Shown here: piece by piece, positions 49,186 through 61,900 of the stretch
Numbering within the stretch: position 1 is the first letter of the stretch
How the letters are laid out: every line of letters starts with the position of its first letter
Notes under the pieces: model-generated
Database searches by the model: none
What the model was told of the DNA's origin: nothing
The model's input: the letters and a program-made list of their open reading frames with translations, nothing else
Position numbers and translations under genes: made by a program
Assembly (NCBI GenBank): GCA_030562195.1
Contig: CM060202.1
Location: forward strand, 26,770,317 to 26,834,316
DNA from: Nipponacmea schrenckii
Taxonomy: Eukaryota; Mollusca; Gastropoda; Lottiidae
Reading direction: 5' to 3'
DNA length: 64,000 nt

Positions 49186-50394
49186 AAACTGGTGCTTGGT
49201 GACAAAGGACAAACGAGACAATGGCTATCGATAGAAAGTTGATAGTTTAATGTGTTGATGATAGCTTCTTTACTATTTAACCTTATTGATGCCTCAGGCA
49301 AACTGTAGTCATTTTCTTTATACATTTAATGAATAGAAATGGAATGACTTCAGCCTTATTGCTACAAATTTCTTTGGAGGTCCGAATAGGAGGGGCGTTC
49401 GATTGGGGGGTTCTGTACGGTCGGATTCATGGAATCAACCTTGCGACATTACAATCTGGAACAGAGTTCAGAAAACGTAGGTTAGATCCTAGGTGGTGAC
49501 AAACTACAGAATGACAGAGAACGAAGGAAAAGAGAATATTTTGTTATTACATTCTGGTTCCACACCGTTCGATTGAGGCCATAATTGGAACACACGGAAC
49601 CTGTTCAGAACTTGATAATCGAGCGCCACTTAGACGAAGTGTGCGCACTATTTCTCGCCAATTCGTACCTTTATAATAATGATTTTTTAAAACCATTACG
49701 GTCCTTCATGTGATTTACATTCTTATCGAGGCAGGTAATACCGACTGTCTAAAAGAGTTGAAGAGAATCTACACTGCCAATAAACTGGTTAACTGAAGGA
49801 ACTAGTATATCTTTTAATTTTCATACAAGTTGTTTTGAGAAGATATTATACTTTTAGTCAAATATTTGATGTTTTTGAAGATTTGTGCCTTTAAAATTTA
49901 TCATTCTTACAGTTTGTATCCCATGCGTTAGAATATTTTGCAAATAAGTTCTGTTATCTAAGCAACAGATATGTGTTAAGTAATTGCGGGCTGGGAAATG
50001 ATGATGCATTCCAATTCATAGGCCTACTGCTTTTTGTAATGATAATTATTTCTTCAATGGAAATACAAGATGCAACATCTAGATCCGCAATCTAATTTCA
50101 ATCAGATTGACAAAGCTGTTATCAAAGACATTGCTCACTCATTACGAAACGTCTACATCTCGTATCATACTAGACTATCGTATATTACTTCCGATCTTGA
50201 TATTCTTTGGACAAATTTTTGATTACTGGTACTTGAATTGTTTTGCTTGTATGTATTTTAATTATTCTTAATCATCTTCAAAAGACACCCAATGTCATCT
50301 TGTACACGGTTTGTCAAAACAGCAGCGTTCCGAGAGTTCACATAGATACAAAAAACAAACGTTATCGACTATCTTTACCTATAAAATTATTCAA
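49186..50394. other. Probable 3' UTR then intergenic DNA
   Basis: AATAAA at 49779-49784 is the only candidate end signal seen. No further exon could be linked. Confidence 0.35.
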
Positions 50395-50985
50395 GCCGTA
50401 AAATCAAATTTAAAGTGATTGTAATGAGGTTTTCTAAAACGTGTATGTATCGGGGATATGGATAGTATGAATTTGCGCCATTCCAATTTTCAGACAGGTT
50501 TCTTCAAATACCACTACAACTAAGCATTATATGACGTCACTAACGTATAATATACCTGAGGTCGACTCGATTCGTCGCCTTCATATTCCGGAAGATCTAT
50601 TCTGTCGGCTCGATTTGTCCTCTTCCGTTTCTAGAAAGTCTTCTGGGTCTTCCGAGTCGGAGATGGAAGAGACAGAACACCAAATGGCGTCCGTTGGCAA
50701 TATAGCATTCAAATGCAGAGTGTGGTGTGTGTCATATTTTTTCTGCTACTCACTCGATTGACCTTACCGGAAGAATATCTTCCGAATTCAGAAGCTGCAA
50801 ATTCAGTTCGCCTCAGAAAGATATAATATATTCTGTGTAATATTGACGTCACAAAACACTTATTTTAAGTGAATTACAAGACCCAAAGACGTCTGTTCGA
50901 AAATTTGAAAGGTGCAAACGGATAATATCATTGTGCCTGATACACATAAAAATGTATATAAAACCTCTTTACTGTCCTTTTAAAT
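50395..50985. mobile_element. Composite MITE with inverted arms around an exon-like insert
   Basis: Left arm (reverse orientation: TTTAAAGTGATTGTAATGAG, CGTGTATGTATCGGGGATAT, TTTGCGCCATTCCAATTTTC) and right arm (GGTGCAAACGGATAATATCA, GTGCCTGATACACATAA, AAAACCTCTTTACTGTCC, TTTTAAATG) are inverted copies of the AAAGGGATGGTAAAG family. TGACGTCAC occurs on the inner side of both arms (50532 and 50844). Confidence 0.55.
50531..50761 (+). other. Exon-like ORF, 76 codons, between MITE arms
   Basis: Open from ATG 50531 and from further upstream (50494). The peptide has an ordered-looking start (IPEVDSIRRLHIPEDLFCRL) and a Ser/Glu-rich part (RKSSGSSESEMEETEHQ). It looks more protein-like than the surrounding AT-rich DNA. 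The apparent acceptor TTTTCAG at 50493 is part of the MITE arm, so it is weak evidence. It may be a captured host exon, a degraded exon or chance. Confidence 0.25.
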
Positions 50986-53900
50986 GACGTCCGCTTACAA
51001 AAACTCCATACCATCGATTTTTCACACTATCGGGATAATTTTCAAACTCGACTGCTAATTGGCCTTAAAACTCAGATGAAAACAAATGGTGCGTGATACA
51101 GCAGAATTATTATTACAATATAAGTGTCAAATATTTAGAATTTTAGCGATATCAAACAAATTTCGTGTTGTATTGATCCAGTCGGATTTAGATATAGCAC
51201 AACCGTAAAGAAAATAAACAAGAATGTTTCCTTCCGTGGAATCTGATTACAACACGCATATTTTCGATCTGCACAACCTTTTTAATTTCATTCCTTCATT
51301 GTCCTTTTACGTCCATATTCACAATGTCAAGCTAATGCGAATCTCGTCGTATACTTTGACTGCAATAGCCATTGTTCTAGTATCACATCTTCACCATGTA
51401 AAGCAATTACAATTCGCCTTATCCCGACTTTTATAGCCAGATATAGCCATCACAGAATTCAGCGATTTCTTTGTGTGTTAGCAAAACAGGCAACCAGACT
51501 CCAAAGAAAAAAAAAAGGAAGAAAAACGTTAGAAGTGAAGATACAAGAAAGGTGTCTCTTGCAGTCAAGGTATAAGGCGAAGTTTGTAATAGCTTGAAAT
51601 TGTGAGGACGATTTACGTCATTAATCTATCAAAACTAAGAATAAAGTCTATATGTTTGTTAAAGAAGCAAAGATGACATTCTTGGGATGAAGATGAGAAC
51701 AATAATTATTCTTTATGGAAAGTTCGGACTACCTCCTACATTTCCGACATAGCATTTCCTGAACCAAGAACTCAACTTTATTTTCTATTTATAGAAACAC
51801 AATGAAATATCAATTGTCATTTTTCATTCAATCTTTGTGTATATATGAAAAGCAAAAACAATATTTTGTTTTCGTTCTGGAAAAAAAACTTAGTGTAAAC
51901 AATGTCAATTTTGCCTCTAGCCCTGTGTCATAGAAATAACAGAAATAAACAGCCACCACAAAGTAACCATAACACTGTTTCTATTTATTTATATTCCTAT
52001 TTTTTAAACTACCCGACGTTAACTTTGCTCTCGGCTGCTATAAAAGACATCAATGCATGAATACAAAATATTCCCGCTTGCAAAGAATGTTCGTGAAGAA
52101 TGAAAACACTTTCTCATATTTGTGGCGGCAATCGTTTGTTAGTCTCTGACATCTAGATTTTCTTGCCCACAACATATCTGGGTTATAAAGGCTAAATTTT
52201 CAGACACAGACTTGCCGCCATTTTTACGTTCTGCACTATAATGTCGGAAATCGCTTATTTAATTATCAAATATTTAGGGCATAATTTTTTTTTTTTTTTT
52301 GTTTTTTTGTTTTTTTTGTTTTTTTTTTTTTGTCTTTTGGCATTAACACCGCAACATTTTGCCTTAAATTCAGAATAAACGTCAATTGACTTTAGACGTT
52401 ATATCTATGACAATTAGCTTCGTAAAAAGTGTAATTATTATTTCAAAAGCTATCATTGAAATAGCTAACGATTAGTTTCGTATTTTGTTTATAAACTTCG
52501 TACAAAGTGTATGCTCCCAGTTGGATGTAATTGTAGGTCTGTTCGATATGTACAGCACATCGATAGATATTTGTATATTCTGTATTTAAATTGTAAGCTG
52601 ACTTATTTGACTATAAGTTAAATCAATGTTATTGTTATCAGACTTATTTATTAAACCATGGATTAAGAATTCTTTTTCTTGTAAATAAAGTAAAATATTT
52701 ATTTTGTAAATAATGATGAATTGAATAGACTTAAAGTTATGTAACAAGTAGATCGATTTTACAGCAAATATTTTTGCACTCTATTATTAATATAGACTTC
52801 AGTTATCTGCCCTTTTTACACTGCGTTTAAGTTTACTACTGTAGTAGTTTCCTTTCGTATTGTAAGGAATTTGGAAAGAGGTTTCAAAACCGATTTATAG
52901 TCGTTATTCGATTTTCATATTGGATACAAGGCTCACAAAGTACATTACGTACCAATACGTATTTTAGATTGTTTGGAGAATATGGGGCCAGGTCATTGGA
53001 TCCCCTACCAATATGCCATGGTGTAGTTCAGACGTTCAAAAATTTGTACATTGTAGATATTTTTTGTATTGTCTTCCTTTCTATAATGCCATTTCATTTA
53101 ATTGTTTATTTATTTATTGCTCGTTTTAAAGGACTGCTACCTCTTAGAAATGGACATAAAACTTAAAGTCTCAAACTTTGTCAATAAGAGTATGTATTCA
53201 TCAGCCTGCCATGACTAAACAATCGAATCTCTATAGTATACGATATATCCATTTAAATAAATAATCATTGAAAAACGCTTCTAAGCGTGTTTCAAAATGA
53301 CTTAGTTTAATTGATCGTTGCTTTGATTCTATTATTCTGTTATGAATCTATTGGAATCTATCATCTAGATTTGACTCCATGTAAGATCACGATGAACGAA
53401 GACTCATATTGGCCAAGTTTTTAACTTTTTTTGTGATTCTAAGGGGTATTATCCCTTTTATAACATTCAGTTTTGTGTATGTTCATGACTCAAATTGGAA
53501 TCTTTCCAAATTTTAGATACCATGTTAGCTAAATTAAGATGATTTAGTCTTGACGTTTACATAAGGTACGTATTGACTTTTTTCGGTACGAACTGACTTC
53601 GATATGCACTTTTAAATTAAGAATAAGGTAGCGTTTTCATCATTTGGACTTACCAGTGGCCTTATTTTACAAAACGTTACTTGATAAAAATGCAGTAATT
53701 TGATTGGATGACAAAACTTAATTTATAATCAGTTTAAATGATTTACCAATCAGATGCCTGGAACTCTAAAATCATTTTAAGTCAGGTTTTCAAGAGTAAG
53801 GCTTCAAGTGCCATTACTAAAGTCTATATAATCCGAGATATGATCATTCTTTAAAGCGTCTTTCAAACCAACTTAATGGAGGTCTAAACGATTCATCGGA

Positions 53901-54674
53901 TTATAGAAGACTTCTATCATAGCTTAGTTTAAGAATTCTTTGGTCATCCTGAGTGGAAGTATACCTTTCCGGAAGCTCTTCCATATAGATTAACAGTGAA
54001 TGTTAGTTATAAATTTTATTTATTGTTAGCTAAACAATTTGATATGATTTGATTTGATAAAATAGAAATTCGATATTTCGTTTCATGTTTTGCTGATGGT
54101 AAATTTTGTACGATTGTACGATGGCGCTTTCCTGTTATCTCTAAACGTCAATCATTGATAAAAACGAAACGAAATATGATTTTTTTTTATCGGATCGTCT
54201 TTCAGGTTCACCTATATAGCAACTATTATTATATAATAGTCTTTACTCTTTGATGGTTTTTTGGTAAATCAAACTAAAGATATTTATTCCTTCCTTTTTT
54301 CATTCCTTTGAATCCTGTTTCTGGCGAGGTAAAACATTTGAAACTTGTTCTCCGTTGCAGGTAATGTAATGTAATGCTTCTTGAACAACATATGTAACGA
54401 ATTTAAAACATCATTTCCCCAAATTCTTTTAATTCATACCATATGTTTTGGGAATACTTCATTTTGCAACGGTAGTCCCAGATAATAAAACGTGTAAAGT
54501 AACACTCAAAAAATAAGCCAAACACATTGTCCAGAGTTGTATGAAATCAGATTGTGATTATGTAAAACGTATTTTTTAAATATTATTAGTATCTTTTCTT
54601 TTCTTTTTGATATTTTCGTTTATATATCTTACAATACTTCTGTTGTTGTTGCTTAAATAGATATTGTTTAGGCT

Positions 54675-54924
54675 TTAAAGGGACAGATTCGGCATTGTTT
54701 AAATACCAATCGTACCTTCTCCTAAGAAACCGGATTTTTAAATCTTATCAGTAATTGTGTTCACAGCTCACTGCAGTCAACATTTTAGGCTTTAAATTAA
54801 TGCGTTTCCAGAATAATTTAAAGTTGAAAGTTAAAATGACAAAACTCATCTTTTCTGCAGACATATTTAGCCTACTATATTTAAGAAAAAAACAACCACC
54901 ATAATGGTGAATCTGTCCCTTTAT
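54675..54924. mobile_element. MITE of the TTAA / AGGGACAG family, copy 4
   Basis: Left TTAA-AGGGACAGATTC, right GAATCTGTCCCT-TTAT. Internal CTTATCAGTAATTGTGTTCA corresponds to the motif in copies 1-3. Confidence 0.7.
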
Positions 54925-56489
54925 TATTGTGCCTGGTGCCGTCAGTTGTCGTTCGTGGTGACATTTGTTTAAGACAAGTAACTCAATATGCTGAGAAAAC
55001 TCAAAATTTTTGACAACCATTAACACTGGGCTAACTTTCTTATTTATTTCAAAACGTCTGAAACTTGTCGAAAAACTGGAGAAAGTTTATCAGCAAAGGT
55101 CACGTGACAAGATCTGGAATAGTTCCGCTCATGCGTAAAGCTGAATTTGAATCAGTTCTAATTGGTAGACGACGGTTTTGGGTGTCCAGATCGACAAGCA
55201 ACCGATGTTTGAATCATGAGATCACGTGACATTTTGGAGATAATGCCGGTAAAAAATGTCTGCCATACTGTGACGTTGCAGAGCGCGAACAGAACATTTA
55301 CGGTAGACCGATTGAGAATTCTCATCAGGATATTGAAATGTTTTGTCATCGAACCATTGACAAATTTGAGCCGCATTTCTAGTTACAAATAAGAACGTTA
55401 TCAAAAGTGTTTGAGGGCACAATTTTTCTAATGAATGATAAGATAGATGGACCTTCGATGGTTTTTGCCGTTTCCTAATAGGCCTACGTCGGTGCAGCCT
55501 TCTTAGTGTATAAAAAAACACACCATCGGTTATCAATTTATAAAATTTGAAATCTGATTGAAATATCAATTTCGTCATATTGTTACATAGAAATATCACA
55601 CGCGGTCGTAGTTCACAGCCAATTTGAATCTCTATACAAGTCGAATCTTTTAAAATCACTATAATATTTCAACAGAGATTTAGAGTTTTAAAAATGGCTT
55701 TGAATGTGATTTGAAGGCTTAGTTTTTTTTAGTAAAGGCTGTGTGAAAATAAGTGGAGTAAGTGAATCCAAAGGTTCGTGTGTGTTATTCCTATATAAGT
55801 ATGTTTTTACTAAGAATCATACACACTTACGTATTGTCAATCGGACTTCTTATATCAAACCGCATTTAGCACTTGGTGCTTTGATTGGTCAGCATATTAA
55901 TTATATGTAGAACATCATTTTAAAATGAATCTTGTTAGATCTTGGATTGAAAGTAGGATAATATCCTGTAGAAAAAAAAAAGAATCAGATATACTTTGAC
56001 AAAGATTCTCGTGAATTTAGATTGTTCGTTTCAGCATCCGCTGCATTATTCACATGTTCACTGACCGAGCATGATAACAACAGACACGTTTCAATTGCAG
56101 AAAGCATTTAGAACATGCTCACGTTTATTGTAAATATTTAATAAAAAACGTTATTGTCGTCTTTGATCATAGAATGGTCGGCCACATTCCGAACTCGATG
56201 GCCAAGAACGATAACTCTCTATCTTAATCAATCTAAAACCAATCAATGCTTATCACCGATTTATTTATTTGTTTATATTGTTAGCCCATTCAGTCAAATT
56301 GTTGATTTTCATAATGAAAATTGCTCGATAATCAAAAATAATGTGATGAGGTTCAATTTTTATTTTATCTTTTTATGGTCTTGACTCTTTGATTTGTTTT
56401 TAAGTTCAAATAAACAAGAACATCAAAAGAGTAATTAAAAATATTGTGTTGTTTTTTCTATACTTCACCGGATTGATTTGGGGCAGCGA

Positions 56490-56660
56490 TTGCTTATTAA
56501 TGGACTATTCGCTTTCTTTATGGTCCCGGGTTCAATCCGGGTATAAGTTTAGAATGATGTATACATTTTGGCTTTTGGACCCCGTGTGCTACAGGCTGTG
56601 CATGTTAAATATCCCATGAGAAAGAGAAAGCTGATGCCGCTGTCCTGGCAAAAATTATCA
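56490..56660 (+). mobile_element. tRNA-derived SINE copy
   Basis: B box GGTCCCGGGTTCAATCCGGG, then CCGTGTGCTACAGGCTGTGC and TGATGCCGCTGTCCTGGCA; same tail as the copy at 42985-43165. Confidence 0.6.
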
Positions 56661-56769
56661 GAATGTAGCGAGCTGCTTTAACTGTATTTTGTCAAGGAAA
56701 ATTGATGGGCCAAATTGAGAAGGTAAAATCAATTAAAACGCTGTATTCCGTAATACAAGAAAAGGGCCC

Positions 56770-57100
56770 AATGAAGTCAAGGTATTATACGCTGTTCGTA
56801 ATAGTTTGACATTCTAATGATGTATAAGACGAAATTATTAATAGCCTTACCTTTTGAGGACATAACACAAAATTGGCAATTACTGTGACCACAATACCTT
56901 GTAGGCGTATTACTGTGACCAAAATACCTTGTTTTGCTTGGACCGAAATACCTTGTGCCCGTGTAACTATGACCAGAATACCTTGTGCCTGTATTGCTGT
57001 GATCAAAATACCTTATTGCCCGTATTACAATGACCAAACTATCTGTGCCAGTATTACTGGTTCAAAAATGCCGTGTTCCTTTATTACTGAATCCAAACTA
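56770..57100. repeat. 41-bp-family leader followed by diverged ~30-bp repeat
   Basis: 56770-56860 has the AAGTCAAGGTATTATACG..TTCGTAATAGTTTGACATT leader. From about 56880 units of ATTACTGTGACCAAAATACC begin, diverged, and lead into the regular 30-bp array. Confidence 0.7.
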
Positions 57101-57975
57101 TCTGTGTCCGTGTAACTTTGACCATAATACCATGTTCCTGTAATAATGTGACCATTATACCTTGTTTCTGTATAACTGTGACCTTAATGCCTTGTTTCTG
57201 TATTACTGTTTCCATAATAACTTGTTCCTGTATTACTGTGACCATAATACCTTGTTCCTCTATTACTGTATCCATAATATCTTGTTCTTGTATTACTTTG
57301 ACCATTATACCTTGTTCCTGTATTACTGTGACCATTATACCTTGTTCCTTTATTACCGTGACCGTTATACCATATTCCTCTATTACTGTGACCATAATAC
57401 CCTGTTCCTGTATTACTGTGAGCATAATGCCTTGTTCCTTTATTAATGTGATCATTATTCTTGTTCCTTTATTACTGTGACCATAATACCCTGTCCCTGT
57501 ATTACTATGACCATAATACCTTGTTCCTGTATTACTGTAACCATAATACCTTGTACCAGTATTACTGTGACCATAATACCTTGTTCCTGTATTACAGTGA
57601 CCATAATACATTTTTCCTTTATTACCGTGACCGTTATACCATATTCCTGGATTACTGTGACCAAAATAACTTGTTCCTGTATTACTGTGACCGTAATACC
57701 ATATTCCTGTATTGCTGTGTCCATAATAACTTGTTCCTGTATTACCATGACCATAATACCTTGTTCCTGTATTACCATGACCATAAAACCCTTTCTTGTA
57801 TTACTGTAAACCATTTTACCTTGCTCCTGTATTACAGTGACTATAATAACTTGTGCTCCGTATTACTGTGACTATTATTCCATATTCCTGTATTACTGTG
57901 ACTATTATTCCATATTCCTGTATTACTGTGACCTTAATATCCTCTTCCTGTATTACTATGACTATAATAACTATC
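57101..57975. repeat. 30-bp minisatellite, about 29 units
   Basis: Unit TATTACTGTGACCATAATAC followed by CTTGTTCCTG. Because the period is a multiple of three, several frames on both strands stay open (for example 57118-57480, 57461-57871 plus and 57084-57611 minus); these are repeat translations. Confidence 0.95.
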
Positions 57976-58570
57976 TTGTAACTTATTACCGTATTTTTCT
58001 GAAATAAAAACACATATTATACCAAAATGCCCTTGAAATCGGGCTATGTTTCACAGCTTCGTGGGTTATTATTGATGGTATATATTGAATATTGACATTT
58101 TTATTGAAAATTATTTTAAGCAACCAAGCAACATGGAATAACATTTAAAAGCAGTTGAATTTTTTGTTTTTGAGTCTTTAGAAACGCACGTACTGTATCT
58201 TAATTTTCCTCGACTCCATCGATATCAATTTCATCCTATTGTTAGAGACTCATTCAAAATGATTTTAGCTTTTAATTTGATATATAAATGTTTGCATTCC
58301 CATGCAGATTTCGTTCCAGCCATTAGTTTTATAGAAAAACACCTTTCGTCTCCAATACTGTAATAATGATATTATTATAGACGGAAATTCCACAATTCAA
58401 GAACAATTCAATAAATCCAATTTACAGACACCATAAAATCATTGAATTTTCATTATTGGAAATAAAACACGGAATGATAATATATAGATAACCCATACAC
58501 GTATATTTCTATTATGTCATATTGCCCCCGACAATTCTAGGAAATTTGAGATTAGTCTGGAAAAGTAGGA
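57976..58570. other. Intergenic, nothing recognised
   Basis: AT-rich; no supported frame. Confidence 0.3.
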
Positions 58571-58572
58571 TA

Positions 58573-58946
58573 CTGGAATGAAACCTCTCCAAACCGCATT
58601 CTCTACAAACCAGCACCCACTGCAAACGGACATATTTGAAATGTCCCGGCCGAATCACTATATAATACATAGGAAAATAGGTAACCCCTCTAAACCGCAA
58701 TCCGGAATCGAAATCAATTCCTAAACTAGTTAATCTATAGTTAATTGGTCTCTCAAAACCGTCATCTGAATTCGTATTAATTGAAGTTAATCCTTTGACG
58801 GCAAGAAAGATGAATATAACGTGTGCTAATTAATCACTAATCCAATTAATTACGCTTTTATGTATTACCACTGCTACGCGTAAACCGGTAACCCATCCAA
58901 AGCGGCGTTTATCACGTGTCCGAGTCGGTTTAGAGGGGTTTCACTG
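58573..58946. mobile_element. pogo-like MITE with TA flanks, 374 bp
   Basis: Right terminus is the inverse of CAGTGAAACCCCTCTAAACC and left is CTGGAATGAAACCTCTCCAAACC, both next to TA. CAGTGAAACC ends are typical of pogo/Tigger-type Tc1/mariner elements. A CCCCTCTAAACCGCAATCCGG repeat of the terminus lies internally near 58684. No transposase left. Confidence 0.65.
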
Positions 58947-61254
58947 TAAAACAAATGAGGAAAATTTTCGAATTCTTAGCTAATTTTTGACTAATCAATA
59001 TTGGGCCTTGAATTTTTCTAGGAAATCTCAACCAATCAAATCAGACCTTCAGAAGTATTGTTCTCATTTCCACGTCTACAAAAACTAAGTGCAACGGGTT
59101 ATGGTTAATCTACCATAAAAAATTAACAGGGGGTATATTCGCTAAAATTCTAAATTATTCAAAGTCAATATTGCATAACGTGATCAGGACTTAAAGCGCA
59201 CTAAAATGAGATCGATTAATGATTTGTTCGATTGATTGTTCTATTCATTAAATCATTACAATGAAGCGATATCATTGTGTGAAATAGACTGATAGCCATC
59301 TACAGTAATCATATTTATTGCATAATAATGTTTGATACCTAATCATTTAAAGTGCTCTTATGTCCGAAACAGTCTTTCTTTGTCGACTAACCGTGGCGTT
59401 AAATTCTTAATATACTGTAAACAATCCGGCGTCATTCTTTTGATAACAAATGCTGGTCGTGGGTTGGAATCTTGGTCGGTATGTAAAAGTCTGGAGACAA
59501 GGAGTAAGTCATCCTTCCTTATTGATATTATTCATGACCTTGATTTAGTTACGTAAAACAAAAGATGGTCGTGGGTTGGAATCTCGGTCTGTGAGTGAAA
59601 GTCTGGAGACATTCGCCCTTATTATTTAAGTCGACCCATGACCTTTTGCTAAGTTACTTAAAACAAAAGATGGACGTGGGTAAAAATCTTTGTCGGTATG
59701 TGCAAGTCTAGACGCCTTGAATCAGTTGTCTTTCCTCTCTATCCAGTCGGTCAGCTGTAGGGTAAATGGGTACAAATAATCCAGAAAAGATTAATGCTAA
59801 GGAGTTTTTTGGCAGAGGGCTTAACGCCTCAATTCTTTGACTAACAGGACAAAATGCGTAACGCAGTATGCGCACATGCATGGCGAGTCGATACCTCTTT
59901 CATTAACAACGAGTGTGCTTTCCTCTGACGGGATATACGGATGGGATATCGGATCTTTAAAATGTCACTTTTTATGGTAGTTGCTCTGACTAACTTTTGG
60001 GTCACTCGTTATTGAGAATTCTCGCCACGGAAATATCCACAACATCTGTATTTCAGTCCAAAGTAATAGGTAGGCACAGATTTGCGGGGGTACGGACAAG
60101 CAAAAACTTCTTGAACAGCTGTCGGCTCTTAATCACCACTACCCGACATTATCGGACTATTAGAGTTATATTCCAATACCGGAGACGATAGATTGTACTG
60201 CAGTTTTTATTTCTCCATAAAACTAATGGTAATGAGCGTAAATAATGTATACGGGATTTTTATTGGAGATTCTCGGATTTTTCTCATTAGAAATGTCCAG
60301 GGATTCGTCTAGACGGGACAATATCAAAGGCTTCCCGGCTATAATAGGGAAATAGAACAGTGGGTGATTCACTTCCTGGAATTCAGAACTCGTTCGCCTG
60401 CAGGTTAATTTCCTGGAAATGGGCGTTAGCTTGTCGACCACCAACAAACCAACCAGATTTATTCCCTATCCGACATTTTACAGGCATTTCCTCGAGTCTC
60501 TATAGTGCCTTGCTGTCCATTGTATTTAAGTATGTCGTTTCATGTTTTAACAATCTTCACTTTTTTAATCAAAACTCCTTGGAATTTCAAACCGAAAGGA
60601 TGGATTGCAATCAAGGTATTAGATGCACTCGTGCACTGCTTGAATTTTTGAAATTGCAATTAAGTGGCAATTGCAGTCGAGGTAAAAGACGCAGTTCGTA
60701 ATTGCTTGACATTGTGAAAATGCTAAAAAAAAGGTGGCTGTTGGAGTTTAAGTATAAGATATATATTGTAATAGATTGACACTGAAAATGCGAGAAAGGG
60801 GACTACTACAGCCAAGGTATTCGATGTAGTTCGTAATAGTTTGACATTGTTAAGATGTATAAGATGAAGTTTGTAATAGATTGGCATTGTGTAGATGTAG
60901 TTCGTAATAGCTTGACACTGTGAAGACATTTGACATGCACTTTAATTCATCAGCTATCGACAAAGTTCAATATTCAAATACATTGTAATCAATGTAAATC
61001 AAGTTTCAATTACATTAGAAAGAAATCCATATAAAAAACAAACTTCCTGCGAGCGTATTATTGCTAGAGCAACCTTATAAATTGTAAGTTGTCATCATTA
61101 TTGGAATATTTTTTTTCTAATTCATGATTTTTTCTGATCGTAACCACAACAAATATTGCTCAGTGCTATTATAACGTTTAGTGTAATAGGGTGAATATGA
61201 TTGTGTTTCGCTTAGATTAAAAAACTTGTCACAGTTTGAGGCAATCAATTCGGG
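58947..61254. other. Gene-poor stretch with SINE-like and minisatellite fragments
   Basis: 59440-59700 holds three spaced copies of TGGTCGTGGGTTGGAATCT..AAGTCTGGAGAC, related to the SINE at 42985. 60600-60930 holds diverged units and leader of the 41-bp family. The frames 60223-60447 (minus) and 60360-60701 (plus) overlap and lack support. Confidence 0.45.
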
Positions 61255-61900
61255 GGCAATACTAAATGGAAAGCGAGGTAGAAAGGATTGGGGAAGTAGA
61301 AAGAACAGTGGTAGAAAAATAATAAACAAGATAACTAAAAAGGGAAAGAAAGGATATGAGTAACGTATGGAGGAAAGAACGAACAGGGGGAGGGAAGAGG
61401 GTGGAAGACAGGACAGACGAAAGTTAGGGAAATCAAAGGTAGTCCGTGGGAAGGAAGTTTATCAGGACTACACTAAGGGAAGGTTTGAAAGGAGGGCGAG
61501 GAAGTTACGTAGGATGAAATTAAAGGTTGTAAAAGATAACAAAAGATGTAAAGAAGTTGCAGTGAAGTTAAGAACGAACAGGGGAAGTCAAGAGGGTGGA
61601 AGACATGACAGATGAAAGTTAGGAAGAGCAAAGGTAGTCAGTGGGAAAGAAGTGGGGGGGGGGGGGGAGGAAGGACAGAGGGAAGTTAGGAAAAGTAAAG
61701 ATGGTGAGAAAGAAGAGCGAAATCGGAACAGGGTGAAGTAGAGGGAAGAGAAATTTAGAGGAAGGCTGGACTCGAAGGAGGTTACAGGAAAGTGATTGTG
61801 GAAGGGATAAGCTTCGAGTAGTAGTCAGTGGGACAGAGATAACTGATCGTCGGTACAAGAAAGTGTGAGAGTCAAGTAGAGGTGTTCCAAATGGTACCCG
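61255..61900 (+). repeat. Strand-asymmetric purine-rich tract with imperfect ~195-bp duplication
   Basis: About 650 bp in which the plus strand is strongly G/A. GAACGAACAGGGG..GAGGGTGGAAGACA..GACAGA occurs at 61378 and again at about 61573, with a third weaker echo near 61670. Contains a 15-bp G run near 61653. Confidence 0.75.

Larger units (their letters stand above)
50986..56769. other. Long gene-poor stretch with repeat fragments
   Basis: Recognised pieces: a 41-bp minisatellite leader and one unit at 51540-51610 (GTCTCTTGCAGTCAAGGTAT), a poly-T tract at 52286-52332, an AAGCGTTTTTCAATAAT-family fragment at about 53165-53300, a MITE at 54675-54924 and a SINE at 56490-56660. Overlapping minus frames at 55158-55659 show no family motif or signal peptide; I see no gene. 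Confidence 0.4.

Noticed and set aside
50490..50497. Splice acceptor before the 50531 ORF
   Set aside because: The TTTTCAG is part of the MITE arm and recurs in other copies as CTGAAAA, so it is not independent evidence for an exon.
56500..56570. Possible tRNA gene (GGTTCAATCC)
   Set aside because: No acceptor-stem or anticodon-stem pairing fits; the downstream tail is shared with other SINE copies.
57084..58013. Many overlapping frames on both strands (for example IPCSCITVT and YCDHNTLFLY patterns)
   Set aside because: A 30-bp repeat keeps several frames open on both strands at once; none has unique flanks.
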